From assembly GCF_020921035.1 (NCBI RefSeq), contig NC_063153.1, forward strand, positions 12,834,001 through 12,898,000: a DNA stretch of 64,000 nt, in the 5' to 3' direction. Made by a program: the position numbers and the translations under genes. Under the pieces are notes generated by a model, which was given only the letters and a program-made list of their open reading frames with translations, did no database searches and was not told where the DNA came from. Within the stretch, counting starts at the first letter, position 1, and every line of letters begins with the position of its first letter. Below are positions 25,737 to 37,602 of the stretch, piece after piece. Source of the DNA: Rhodamnia argentea (lineage: Eukaryota; Streptophyta; Magnoliopsida; Myrtales; Myrtaceae).

Positions 25737-28404
25737 TCATTTGACTAATCTCTCTTCTATGCTGACAACAGTTTCACTCTTTGTGCCTTCGCCTTCGAGT
25801 TCAACACGTTCCTCGGCCTCTACCTCTTCCACTTGTTCATCCTTTTCATCCGACTCCTCTGATCTTTGGTGGATCGTCTCCTGGATCTTCGCCACCCCCT
25901 TTTCGACTGGCTCTATCGCTTGATTTATTGTCAGCACCACATCCTTCACCACCTGTTTTCAAAGACACAAGAACAAGATTTCACGCAGATGGATAAAGCG
26001 AACCACAAGGCATTGATCTAGTGAAACCAAGCCAACTTCTGGGGACAATAATCGCGTGAAAACAAGATTTTTACACTAACTAGTGGGATGCAAGCTTACG
26101 TGATGACCGCCTTCGACAATAATGTCCTGGACGCTCTTGGTGACGCTTGTACCAGGAACCTCCAACTTCGTGTCAGTCTTCTCAACCACGGCCTGTTCCT
26201 CTTTGTCACCCTCTTCCAACTTTATTTCGGCGACTGTCTTCTCTGTGGTGACTTTTGGGCTTTCTGCGATTGGGACGTAACGGTAGGGCTCCACCGGAAA
26301 GACAAAAACATGAGCAACAGCTGCGATTGCCATCTGTCAACAATTTTAACATCAATTCACATCCTTGCAATAAGAACTGGGCTTTTCAAGATAAAAAAAC
26401 AACCAACCATATACAACATGCCGGTGTACCCAACCAAGTAAAATGATTTGCATGAACTCTAGTTGTCTTTGTAGCAAATGTTGTGTACGTACAAAAACAA
26501 ACACCAGTGAAGACAATATGGAATCAATGGTCATGGAATCACTGGTCAAGAGCAAACACAATTCAGTGTGCAGCTGGCCAGTGCTTTGGCTGTTGGTGAC
26601 TATTCCTGAAAGAAGCTCAAGCTTACTTCTATGCAGATAAGGAAATCTTGCAATCCAGTTTGCAGCTTTCCTTCCTTAGGCAGAACATGAACGGTACATA
26701 GAAGTGCAATCCCCACGCCTTGCCACCAAGTGGCGAATACAATAGCCTTGAAGCTGATGAACTTAGCCAGCGGCTTTATCGATTTAAGTCTCTCATGAGT
26801 TGCGTTATAGAACTGAACAAGGCAAAATAATGCCCACATCTGGCTAAAGTTAAGTACCACCGCCATGTACGGATACCTGCAAGAGAGGACAAGGATGACG
26901 GATGTGTAGCAATGGGATATACTATAGAGTGAAAAAACCTTCCTAATACCCGCAATACCATTTAAATTCGCCGTCACAGTAGGCATCGAGGAGCTCCAAA
27001 ATAACTGCTAAAAATGCACATACTGTCTTGGGAATCATCTGGACAACATCAAACATGTTAGGAACCCTCGTAAAAAATCTAACCGTGACGGTCCAAAATG
27101 AGTTACTCACATACCGCACGAGACCGAATTTCTCGATGGTGAGCAGATCTTCTCCAAGAACACTTGGTTGAAAGATGAAATTCCAAACTCTGCTTCCTTT
27201 TTTATTCGGACTTGCGCTTGTGTGGTCCAGGAGTGGCCTTTGGAGCAATTTCCTCGATTCATCTTGAAGTAGTTCGATCACTTGTCTCTCACCGCCTAGC
27301 ATGAAGAACTATTGCATGAGCTTAAGCAGTAAAACTCATCTTTGTCTGCATATATTCAGACCGCCGAACAAAAACTCCAGCAAGAAACCGATTGAATTGC
27401 ACCAACGGCTCTAGGTAATATAAGAAAACTTTTTCCAAGTTTTGAGTACGTATACAATGACCTACCCAGACAGGCAATCAAGTATCTTCCAAAAGAATAC
27501 AAAGCGAATGCTTCATAGCAGTTTCTCAATATGTCACATGCGAGAGACAATTTCGGGTTCCACAATGAGACCATACGCCAAAGAAAAACAAGACGGTTAG
27601 ATTGGATCAATGTCATTGATTCATAAGTCATGCCATAAACACATGGCGGAAGCAGGTTATCACAACATACTCCTCCTTTTTCCCTTTTAAATTAAAGAAA
27701 CTGTGCACAGTACTCAATATATAATCTTTTTTAAAGTTTCTTATTGAAACACAATGCATGTTGGCATATTAAGTGGAAGAATCTAGTTAGCACAAGTTTA
27801 ATTTTGGGTGATGCAAGGAACCTGGAAACCGTTAAGGAGAAGAACCAGTGTGCAGATAAATTTCACTCGAGCTACTCTAGGGGAGAAAGACATAAATTAG
27901 ACTTCAAAGACGGAACTTACCGATTCGGTCGCATAGACTGGAACCATGAAAAGGACCGCAACTACCCATTTTTGTTCCTAAAATTGGATTAAAGCAAGAC
28001 AATTTTAGCAAATGTTTATCCAGTCACTAAAGCATGAAGAGTCTTTCTAACAAACTAGAGAACCATTTGGCCCCAATGATTAAGCTAACCATTAGGACAT
28101 TTAATAGGAAGTCTCGGTGTGCGTTTCCGATATCATTTAGAAAATGACACATACAGAATATCAAGTTATGCATAGATGATACTCGATTAGTTCCATCCAT
28201 CCATATCCCTCGGTCAGATCGATCCATCACATTATAAAGGAGAAGAGAGCTTACAGCGGGATTGGTGTAGTACTTGAGATGCTGAAATATGAGAAAAAGG
28301 GATAGGGCCAATGCTACAAGTACGAAGCATGCCGCGACGATGACTGCCGGTTTATGGAGGTTGCTATAAATGGAACCCGAGACTGAGGAATAAGTCGATT
28401 CCAT
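25737..28404 (-). CDS. LAZ1: LAZ1-like DUF300/TMEM184 membrane protein, copy 1
   Basis: Eight exons read leftward: 28404-28255, 27977-27917, 27570-27466, 27295-27111, 27038-26950, 26876-26627, 26333-26100, 25952-25737; 429 residues if joined. Seven-helix organic-solute-transporter-alpha family: conserved pieces are E-Q-K-W-V-V-A-V, C-Y-E-A-F-A-L-Y-S-F, Y-P-Y-M-A-V-V-L-N-F-S-Q and F-A-T-W-W-Q-G. The hydrophilic C-terminal tail is rich in E and V. Arabidopsis LAZ1 proteins act at the tonoplast in brassinosteroid signalling and cell-death phenotypes. One junction is doubtful: the third exon should follow an AG, but here the bases are 'gcgtatgg' where copy 2 has 'gcgtatag'. No nearby AG restores the frame, so this copy may be mis-spliced. 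I chose the ATG at 28404 because an in-frame stop lies a short way upstream; a 5' leader intron reaching about 29100-29400 is possible. Confidence 0.78.
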
Positions 28405-30602
28405 CCTTTGGACATCTTCCGACTTCCAACTTTTAGAAGAAATCAATGGGTGCACCCTTAACCTATTTCATGATGAAATTATACATGAAAATTTCATTTT
28501 GCAGGAAGAGCATTTTTGCAGATGGCTATCAAATCATGACATGCTTGTTTGAGAGTTACCAGTACATAACCAAATTCTCACACACATAGGCATCTATCAA
28601 TCTATAGTATTCTTTAAAGGAGAGATTCCTCTATAGCCTCTAAACTCGAAAAAAACCAGACTTGTGCTTCGCTTCGTTTTTTGATTATTTGAAACTTAGT
28701 CGGACTCTCCGACCCAATGCGGCATATACGGCATGGGTAGCGCACATTCGGTATAGCCTCCTTCAATGAAGAACGTGGAAAATTCCTTCCACAATCCCGG
28801 ACGGTATAATACTCCGAGCAATCCACTCAGAGTTGTCCATTGTCCCTCAGTATAACTCACTAAAACTGCAGACGAATCAGCCGCGAGAAGATTGCTTCAA
28901 TTATGCCATTCCGAAGACCAAAAAGAATGAGCAAAGTTCCGCCGCATCGCATTAGCTTGCATCACAGAATTCGGAAAAACACTTTTTGGGACGTGGGCTT
29001 GCACTCACTTGGTGCACTTGCGATTTTCAAAACGGAAGAAACTGTAAGGAAACTAGAAAATCATGAGAACATCAGGAAAGAAAAGAAAGAAACAGACATG
29101 CCTGCACTTCATTTAAGGAAAGAGAAACCAGAAAGAACCTCTTCAACGCATGATGAAGTCGGAGAAGCGGCGTCCCGAACGAGTGTCGAACCCCTGAAGA
29201 GAATGTGCCATTGATGACCGTGAAGTCGAGAAGGCTTTTGCAGCGTGTGGGAGAAGATGACGAAGGTGAAGAAAGAGGCCAATGTGGCGAAGTGAACGTA
29301 GCAGTGGCTTCTGGTGAACTGGACATATGGCGTTGACACGTTCTCGAAGCTCAGTTTTTTCTAATGCTGGTGCACTCGACACGTCGGTTTTGTAGGGGGA
29401 AGGCCTTTCCATTCTGCTCCGTCATCATCTTACCTGACCCAGTAAAGAGGTTTTACATAAATAATAACTCAATTATTAGTAATACGAAAATGATTTTCGT
29501 GTGCGCTCAAAATGAATCTACAGTCAACGTTAGCTGTGATTTCCGATTAACCATGAGCGCTTATGAACGTGTTTGATTTGGTTTGAAGAAAATCAAAAGG
29601 TCGTATTTGAATTACCAACCCGCATTAAGTAGGGGTGAGCGATTTCAAGTTTCGTACAAATTCTACGTAGTTTCTGGAATCTACTTTGCATATCCTGAAA
29701 TCTGGTTCTAATCTTGTGAAAAGTTCCAAGGTCGGTTCCGGATTCCACTCAAGTTCCACGTGTATTTTTAATTAAATGATTGCAGTGAATCATCACCTCT
29801 AATAACATCTATTTTTGTTGTTACAATTCACTGATCAAAATTCATACATAGAAATACAAATAAATATAAAACATTAACAAAGTAAAAGTCTAAGTTATAA
29901 ATATCGTTGAAAATGGAAGCTCGGATTAGTGGTTTCGGATTACATGCTTACCATCGAGCGCCATGGAATACCTCAAGATTCGGTGAAAACATATACCAAG
30001 AAAAACACAAAAACTTATTGTAGATTATAGGTTCTAGGTACCTGGTGGTTACCCAATTTTTGAAACTCGGAACCTCCCTCGCATACCTTGAAACTTGAAA
30101 CCTGGAACCTGCCGGTTCCCTACTGGTTCAGTTTCAGATTTCCGGTCCTACCCTAAAACCATGCTCACCTCTAGCACTAAAGGTATTTTTCTCTTAATTT
30201 TTATGCAGAAACCTCCATAAATCCTGGAACCGGGTGCCAATGAAATTGTGCTTGACTTAGTTTGACATAATGGGCCCAATGCGTTTTAGATGCACGAGGA
30301 GCACGTTACGATTAGAGCTCTTAGCAATCTCCATGTTTTGACACGCCAAGCTCTCTTCTCCGTGAAAGTTTATCTGTGTTCTTCATTTTCCTGGGGTCAA
30401 ACGACCCTGGTGTGAAGCTGCGTTAAGTTTCTGAGTAAACATGTTAGGGATGAGGATGGTTTAGTGGGATTATAAATCTTAAGATATGTCTGTATTCTCA
30501 GTTTTCGTCATCAGGTTTGAGCCTCATTGACATGAACATAACCGAGGAATGTTTTGCTGGGTAATTTTGCTATTCCCGTGTCTTCTTGTGGTTTATTTTC
30601 AG
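28405..30602. other. LAZ1 upstream region, copy 1, with a MITE
   Basis: Bases 28450-29420 probably include the LAZ1 5' leader and promoter. A moderately GC-rich island at 29100-29400 has open frames on both strands, but they are not conserved as protein between the two copies. Bases 29630-30173 are a MITE annotated separately. Bases 30200-30600 probably belong to the 5' side of the LSM1-like pseudogene. Confidence 0.4.
29630..30173. mobile_element. hAT-type MITE, copy 1
   Basis: Ends are 'taggggtgagcgattt' on the left and 'catgctcacctcta' on the right, an inverted repeat. Flanking octamers are 'gcattaag' and 'gcactaaa'. In the duplicated copy (43796-44347) both flanks read 'gcattaaa', a perfect 8-base target duplication. 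No coding capacity. The element was in place before the segmental duplication because both copies carry it. A left-half fragment of the same family is at 19387. Confidence 0.75.
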
Positions 30603-31404
30603 ATGTCGACTGGACCAGCGGTACATAGGTCACTTGTACAGACGAAGATATGCTTCAATTGTTTAAGATCATAACTGTGTAGTGTTTACAGCGGAATGTG
30701 CCGACATGTTTGGTCCATAACTTTGCCAATGACATTAACTGATAGAGAAATAACAGTTAATAAGAAAATGGCACTTTCAGAAGGGAAAATAATTCATTGG
30801 TAATAGCAGGAGATCCAGCAATTCTAATTTTGGACAGTCTAAAGCTTTAAAGTATAAATTGCTCACAGTTATCTTCCAAATCCGAAGTTCTCTAGATGCA
30901 AGAAATGAAGCTGTTGTCAAATTTTTGCTTCCTTTTTTACTTTGCTTCTGTTACCTGTGCAACATGTTATGCATATGAATGTCGCTGCTCTTTGGTGGGT
31001 TTTAAGTTCTTCCTCATGCTATCTCCTTAAACTAGGTGGTGGTCGCCATGCAGTTGCTAGTTTGCGATGTGTAGAGGGATGATTGCTTTGTCGCCAAGAA
31101 CACATGCTTAACAGAAATTGACTCCTAAATAGGTCCTATAGTTTTGCAGAGAAACTCCCGGTCATGCTGCGGGATGGTAAGAAGCTTCTAAGAAAACTGT
31201 GTTCTTTCGATCAGTATGGTAATGTCTTTCATCACAGTAAATTCCACGCTCCATTGTCCTTTTTTTCTGAATCGACTCGGGTTTTGATAGACAATCTATG
31301 CCTGTGCACAGCCAAGTTGTGCTCAGCCTCAAGGAGCATAGACAGAGGCTATGGATCTGAAGGTTTCGATTAGCAGAAGAATGGAGTTTCTTGAGTTCGA
31401 TTGA
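30603..31404 (+). pseudogene. LSM1: LSM1-like (U6 snRNA-associated/mRNA decapping Sm-like) pseudogene, copy 1
   Basis: After an acceptor-like 'ttattttcag' (to 30602) comes ATG-TCG with 'tggaccag' and 'gtacata', similar to the start of plant LSM1 (M-S-W-A-G-P-E-D-x-Y). A second exon after 'gttttgcag' starts at 31150 and reads K-L-P-V-M-L-R-D-G-K-K-L-L and S-F-D-Q-Y-G-N-V, close to the Sm1 motif of LSM1. The end, 31360-31404, reads D-L-K-V-S-I-S-R-R-M-E-F-L-E-F-D-stop, the LSM1 C terminus. The central Sm2 region is absent or unrecognisable, and frames shift between the pieces. The retained intron-like boundary suggests a decayed genomic copy rather than a processed one. Functional LSM1 would bind oligoadenylated mRNA ends in the LSM1-7 ring; this copy cannot. 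Confidence 0.7.
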
Positions 31405-32153
31405 TGGATATGAATGGCTCTTGTAGCTTAGATGCAGACCATAAATGGAGCTATGACTGCAAATGAGATAGGATGGCATGCATTAACTAAACCAGATTTT
31501 CTGTCATTTCTGCTCTTTCTTTTTCCCTAAAGAGCACATAGTGAACTATCAAGGCTTCTGTTTCACTGCATGTTCAATGACACTGAGAACAGCAAAAGCA
31601 TGGGATTACTCCTGCTCTGTCTGCTCATCAAGCAGATAGACTCATTTGTTGAAGATACAGTACTTGTTTTTGACAAACTGTGTGATTATTGTTGTTGTCA
31701 GCAACTAAAATTCTGCATGGAAGGTTCGGATCTGGTCTTGGGTGAGGCGTCGCAATTGCAGCTGGTCTTGGTTGAGGCGTGCTTTATTGGTGTGCACTTT
31801 CTTTCTCAAGTGACCAGCAATTGCAACGCCGATTTTTAATGTTTATACCATCCATGATCAAAAGTTTGCCTCTTGACTGTGACGACAGATTAATGTCCTA
31901 AAGGCCATATAGCTGTGGCATGAGTCATAGCTGATGAATTTACAAGCCAATTCATGTATATACAGCTGAACAGAGCGGTGCAATTCATTACGCATAGCAC
32001 GAGTGATGAATGCGAGCACGCATCAAAATTAAGTCAGACTATTGCAAGATTCCTTTATTCTGTAGAGTATCAAATGTATAAGAACACATCATCTCCTCAT
32101 ACATGGGAGACGTACCCAACATCTCAACAAGCTACAGAATGGGAAGTGAATTC
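31405..32153. other. Spacer between LSM1 pseudogene and cupin gene, copy 1
   Basis: An 89-codon open frame at 31570-31839 is intact in the second copy too (45734-46003), but its product matches nothing I know. At about 4% divergence, conservation of a short frame is weak evidence. The right part should contain the 3' untranslated end of the cupin gene. Confidence 0.35.
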
Positions 32154-33437
32154 TCAATCAGGCAGAGTGAGAATAGAGAGCATAGGCTCCAAGTTGGGGA
32201 ACCGAGAAAGAAGCTCGGACCGCTTAGCTAACTCAAAGTCCTGGAACTGAAAGGCCGGTGCGCAAGTACAACCCACCAGAGAGTAGTGTTTCTCCGCATC
32301 CCTCGGGGCAGCTTTGAGCACGGAGCCATCTGGAGATATGGTATAGTCTTTCGTCGGAAACGAACCAAACCATACATTGGGAGGCACTGTGTACTGTGGT
32401 TGCTGATTGTCTCCAACCAGGTCGGAACCAATGCAGGTTAATTTGACACTTCCATCTTTCTCATTCAACTCCAATACCTGAAAAAAAGTATTTTGTGTGA
32501 AATCTTTGTCTTTTATATCCTAAGGAAGTGAAGTGATTGTCGTGAATCGAAAAAATTTCAACTGAAAGTAGAGGCAAACTCAAGCAAATCATTCCTATCA
32601 AAGACATGACAAACTAGAATTCAACCATACCGTGAGAGGTTCTCCCAGATAAAAATGCCAGGTCTCAGCACAAGGTATACGGTGGAGGTGCGACACACTC
32701 CCCGCTGGCAGCATAAAGTAGATGGATGTGCTCACGGGTCGATCAACCTTGTCTGGATTAAGCAATTCGAAACAATTCAATATACATGTCATGAGAAAAA
32801 GAGGGAAGTAACCAAAAGCAACTGCATTTCATGATTCCCTGGCATTGATGTGCTCTGTCACTAGCAAACAATTGGCAAAAAGCATGGAGCATAGACACAG
32901 AAAGATCAGTAATTCAGACCATTGATTTTACTGCAGCTCTCATCAGATATTTTGAACTTTAATTTGGGATCACAAATTTGTACTTTAGTTTTCCTTTCCC
33001 TGATATGGCATCCCCATCCAATACCCAGATCAAAAAGTCAACAGTAGCATCACTCAGATAGCTAGAAATTCATTCATAAAATAAATAAATAAAATCACAA
33101 CTTTAGCACAATAATTCCCACATCAGCAATCAGCATCTGCAGCTCATCACACACTACCCAAACAAAATCAATGATCCACAACAGGATATAATGACTATTA
33201 GTTGGAAAAAGAAGAAGAAAGAGATTGAAACTGGGAAGGTGCAAGTTTTAGGACATAAACAAATGACATAAAGCTGTAGACCTCAAGGTGCACGATCAAG
33301 AACTTACATCGAGGTGGAAGCTGAGATCTGGAGAGGAGAACGGAAGTGTCCCTGAAGGTCTCCGAGAAAAACCCACCTTCCGGGTGGGGGGTGAGCTTCA
33401 GTTTCTCCACAATCCGCGACGTTGTTGCAGAATCCAT
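32154..33437 (-). CDS. DUF985 (cupin_5) family protein, copy 1
   Basis: Three exons: 33437-33308, 32752-32631, 32477-32154; 191 residues, phases consistent, all GT-AG. This is a RmlC-like single-domain cupin with the family signatures L-x-P-H-P-E-G-G at 15-22, the Y-F-M-L-P-x-G strand, and H-R-I-P-C-A-E-T-W-H-F-Y-L-G-E-P-L across exon 2. The last exon ends with the usual W-F-G-S-F and S-L-V-G-C-T-x-A-P-x-F-x-F strands. It is the family's full length. The domain folds like sugar-epimerase cupins, but plant members have no settled biochemical role, and no signal peptide is seen. The upstream region carries a CT run (33449-33469) and a GGCGAT run (33531-33552). Confidence 0.88.
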
Positions 33438-34641
33438 TTCTGGGCTTCCTTCTCTCTCTCTCTCTCTCTGTTTTCTTCGTTTCACGAGAACTGAAATGTA
33501 CCAAACCAAGTAGAAAAGAAGAAGAGCTATGCGATGGCGATGGCGATGGCGATTTTCCCAGGTGTTGACCGTGGTGGGTAAGGATTGAATGGAAAGGGAC
33601 GTTGAAACAGATACAGAAGCAGCAATTGTCAAAAGGATTATGGTCAGGCGACCGATCGCAATGCTGGTTCTGGAATCAACTCCGTCCAGGCCCCGTCAGA
33701 CTTTTGAACGGGCTTGGTTGGGCTTCTTTTTAGATGGTCCAGCCAGGCCCGCTCAGTTTCAAGTTCCCACGTCTGTCCAGATTTGATGTTGGGATTTTGA
33801 TCTTTCTAGTCAGGAATAAACATGTGCATGCCAAGCATTGATGTGATGAGCTGCAAGTTTGAATGTTGATAAAAAGGAACCTGCAATATGCCATTCCTAT
33901 TTGTTTGAGATCGCTGTAAATTGAACGGTCTAAAAGTGTTTCGGATTGTAATTTATGATATCGTAACTACTATCGAATTCGAGTCATATTCTGTGTAGCC
34001 GTGTGACATTTTGGACGACAACATGATTGTGCAGCAACTGTTTCCCTTGGTAGTAAGTTCTCTTACTTTTTTTCCGACCTTCTTTACAGGAGACAAAAGT
34101 AGAAGTGAGCGGAACTGTGAAAGAAAACCTATGAGCACAAATCATAGGACAATGTAGCCAGAGATCTTATTGCCCGGAACAAGCGATCGAACGATAAATA
34201 GATAGAACAAGAAAATAAATCGGACACCGGATGTACGTGGTTTGGCGATAAAGATCTACGTCCACGGGGAGAGAAGTAACGAATTCCACTATAGATCAAA
34301 CAATACACGTTGATTACAAACCACACTCGAGTCGCTCAAACACTCTCGGTGTTTCTTAGCCCAAATTACATCTAATAACGCACACAGTGTTTGACGACAC
34401 AATTCCTCGCGAAATAATCTCTTAATTTAGCAAAGGAATTATACAAATCTAATAACAAGAGTTAATCGACTTCGATATTTAAATAGTTGATGTAATTCCA
34501 AGAACAATACGAAGACCCAATGCCAAGCACTCGCTCATAAATCGGCGCTTCAAGACTCCTTCTACGATAGTCCACTGCCAAGACCAGCAATATACGTATA
34601 TATTGCACCAAGGAATGATCCAGCCGAATTCCACTTGGAAG
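33438..34641. other. Cupin promoter region and possible LTR remnant
   Basis: Bases 33449-33552 hold a CT/GA microsatellite and a GGCGAT triplet repeat next to the cupin gene, likely its 5' leader and promoter. Bases 33496-33509 are the empty target site of the SINE found in copy 2. From about 34150 the sequence ('ggatgtacgtggttt', 'ctacgtccacggggag') resembles LTR-derived repeats of plants, and continues after the hAT element at 37603. I found no paired LTR. Confidence 0.4.
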
Positions 34642-37594
34642 TAGTGGTGGCCACGGGTCCATTTGGGCCCGAAATCGGCCCGGGTCAAACTCGTAACCGG
34701 CCTGTTGATCAAGCCTGCCAGTTCCAAATTGGAACCGGCCTGTCCCATATGGGCCGATTACAGGTCCATGTATAGATGAACCGGTTTTATAGTTGTTTGG
34801 GAAAAAAAATAAAAATAAAAAAACTGTGGAGAAAGAGCCTTTCCCCTACCATTGCAAGGCAACGGTCATTTTTCCCCCACTCCTTTTTTTTTTTTTTTAA
34901 TTAATTTATTAATTCTATCCTAACTATTATAAATACCCATTTTCATATTTCATTTTTTTCTCACAATTTCTCTTAAATTCTCTCAAACTCTCTCAATCCG
35001 CTCAATTCTCTCAATCCACTCAATTTCGTTAATTTTCTGAATCCGTTTTCCGCTCAATTCTCTCAAAAAATGGCAAGTAAAAGCAGAGCTAGTGATAGAG
35101 GAAAGAGCCGGATAGGAGAATCCGATTGTCCTCACGATCCTCGTGATTTTGCATATTAGGGAGACAATGGTGATGATATCAACATTATTCCCAACGTCAA
35201 TCAAGTCTTAACGCAAGAAAATCTTCATCCTTTTATCAGTATTCGAAAAAATATCAACAAGAAAGGAGCCGGAATGGGAGGTCACATTTGACATATGGGA
35301 ACATTTCACGAAGGAACATTTAGGCCAAACAAGTATCAAGTCAAATGTAAATATTGTGGGGGCGACATACAAATCTACAGGTGAAGGCGGTTATGGAACA
35401 TTTAAACGACATATGAGGTTGAAACATTCAACGCAAGCGGGGATTGACACCAGCCAACAACAAATTTTTGGGTATGCCAATCCTAACACTCCTCCTTTAT
35501 TTCGTTATAGTGACAAAGTTTATAAAGACGAATTAGCTAGATGTGTTACTGTTGAACATTTATCTTTAATTTTGGTGAAAATTTTGGTGTTAATCATTTT
35601 ATACAAACCGCATGTACTTCACAAGTAAAATCTATTTCGAGAAATACGCTTAAACGCTAACTTTTTTTTATCTTTTTAAAAGAGAAAAAGAAGTTTTAAT
35701 TTTGTTTTTATGAATTTTAATGGACGTGTGCATATATGTAGCGACATTTGGAGTGATCCTTGGCAAATTCATTTTTATATGTGCATTACATGTGATTGGA
35801 TAGATGATGATTGGAACATTCAAAAAAGAGTTTGCATTTCGAGTTTTTGATGATGGACATACGGCAAATAATATTCATAGAATAATTTGGCAAGTTTTAA
35901 AAGAATGTTTTTTTGCTTAATAAAATTTTTTCGGTTGATTTTGATAATACTGTGGCAAATACTGCTTCAATTTCCGAGTTAGAAAAGATTTGTAAACCCA
36001 CTTTTAGTAGACAATTTTTTCACATTAGATGTGTTTGCCATGTTTTAAGCTTATGTGTACAAGATGGTTTAAAACCCCTTTGATGTTTTTCTCACCCCAA
36101 TAAAGACAGCAATTCAATTTTTATGGAAACATCTCCAAATTATGAAATAATGAGGCAGATTTTGTAAAGCAAATAGAAGAATACCAAAAAAGATTTTCAA
36201 GAGATGTTCTAACTCGTTGATGTTCCAACTCGTTGGAATTCTATGTATGAGTTGCTTAATCAATCTTTTGCATATAAAGATTTATTATGTACATTTATTT
36301 CGAATAATGTTTCTCAAATTAATTTATTCCCACAAGAGTGGAATATTTGTAAAAAAAAAAATAGATTTTTTAAAAGTTTTTAATGATGCAACTTATACTT
36401 TATCCAATGTTTATTATCCTGCTACGCATTTATTTTTAATAGAGTGTATTACTATTGCTGGTGTTTTTGAAGAAAATGAAAAAAGATGATTAATTAGGTC
36501 AGACTATTATAGCAATGCGAACAAAATTGCTGCATTATTATACCGAAATTTCTCTTGTTTATTTGGTTGCTTCTATTTTTGATCCACGCATCAAATTAGA
36601 TGATTTGAGTGATTATTTGACTACGTATTATGAATGTTTATATTTGATTGAAATGGTAAATGTTAGAGCTATACAATTAGTGGTTAAAAACGCAATAGTC
36701 GAATTATATAGTGAATTTTAAAGTAAATATAATCTATGTGATAGTAGATTTTTCCAACCTAGTGAGATACAAAGCGAGGACGTAGGTAAAATTAGTAGAG
36801 GACACAAACTTCTAATGAATAGGCAAAAAAGACAAAATGGAGCAACAAGAAATATTTATGAAATCGAGACCTATTTAATTATTTCTTTTGAGTTTGGTGA
36901 ATCCGAAGGCGGCACAGATTTCCCAATTTTAGAGTGGTGGAAGATGTATTCAACCCAATTCCCAATTCTCGCTCTCGTCGCAAGATAGGTTTTAGCAACT
37001 CTTTGTTTAATAGTTGCGTTTGAACAAGCATTCAGCGTTTGATGCAACATTTTGGGAGACCGACGTTCAAGATTAACTCCGGATTTGGTGGAAGCTCAAG
37101 CTTGTGTCGATGATTGGACAAAGGCTCAATATCGACAATAAGAGATGGATCGCAACAATGAAGCCGAATTCTTCGATGATGGAGATACCATCGCCATGGA
37201 TGCCGGTACCGGAACGGGTAGCGACGATTGACGATGAGGTAAGTATAGAGTTATCAAAGGTAAAAGAACTACATGGGCTTTGATTCTTCTATCCCCAAGA
37301 AGATATGGAGGCGCTCAATGATAATTCATTAAGTTCAAGCTCCTCTCCCTCCCTTCCCCCCAAATTTGATTACAATTTATATTTGATAATTTATTACTTG
37401 ATAATTTTTCATTTTTTTATTTCATAATTTATTATTTAAAAATTAAATTTAAAAACCGTAATCGGAACCGAAATCGACGGTTCCATTTTCGCCTTTGAAC
37501 TTGAACAAGGCCTTGAACGGGCTCGGAATCGCAGGTTCAAAACCAGAACGGAACCGCCCCTTAAGGTTCCGGTTCGGGTCCGTGGCCATCACTA
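34642..37594 (+). mobile_element. hAT (Ac-like) DNA transposon, decayed, copy 1
   Basis: Terminal inverted repeats 'tagtggtggccacggg' (left) and the complement of 'tagtgatggccacgga' (right) are flanked by the exact 8-base duplication 'cttggaag' (34634-34641 and 37595-37602), the hAT hallmark. Inside, on the plus strand, are remains of one transposase. The start at 35070 is rich in S/R/D and stops early. A BED zinc finger has C-x2-C ... H-x4-H around 35345-35430. Middle fragments lie at 35500-36720, and a hAT dimerisation region near 36930-37230 reads F-P-I-L-A-L, D-R-R-S-R-L-T-P-D, V-E-A-Q-A-C. Several stops and frameshifts separate these, so it is inactive. It resembles the RICESLEEPER/DAYSLEEPER branch. 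Confidence 0.88.
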
Positions 37595-37602
37595 CTTGGA
37601 AG

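Noticed and set aside
26088..26561. Plus-strand frames within LAZ1
   Set aside because: Antisense shadows of LAZ1 exon 7 and neighbouring introns; the minus strand carries the conserved protein.
29072..29412. Possible N-terminal exon of LAZ1
   Set aside because: Frames differ between the two copies and no family similarity is seen; more likely leader or promoter.
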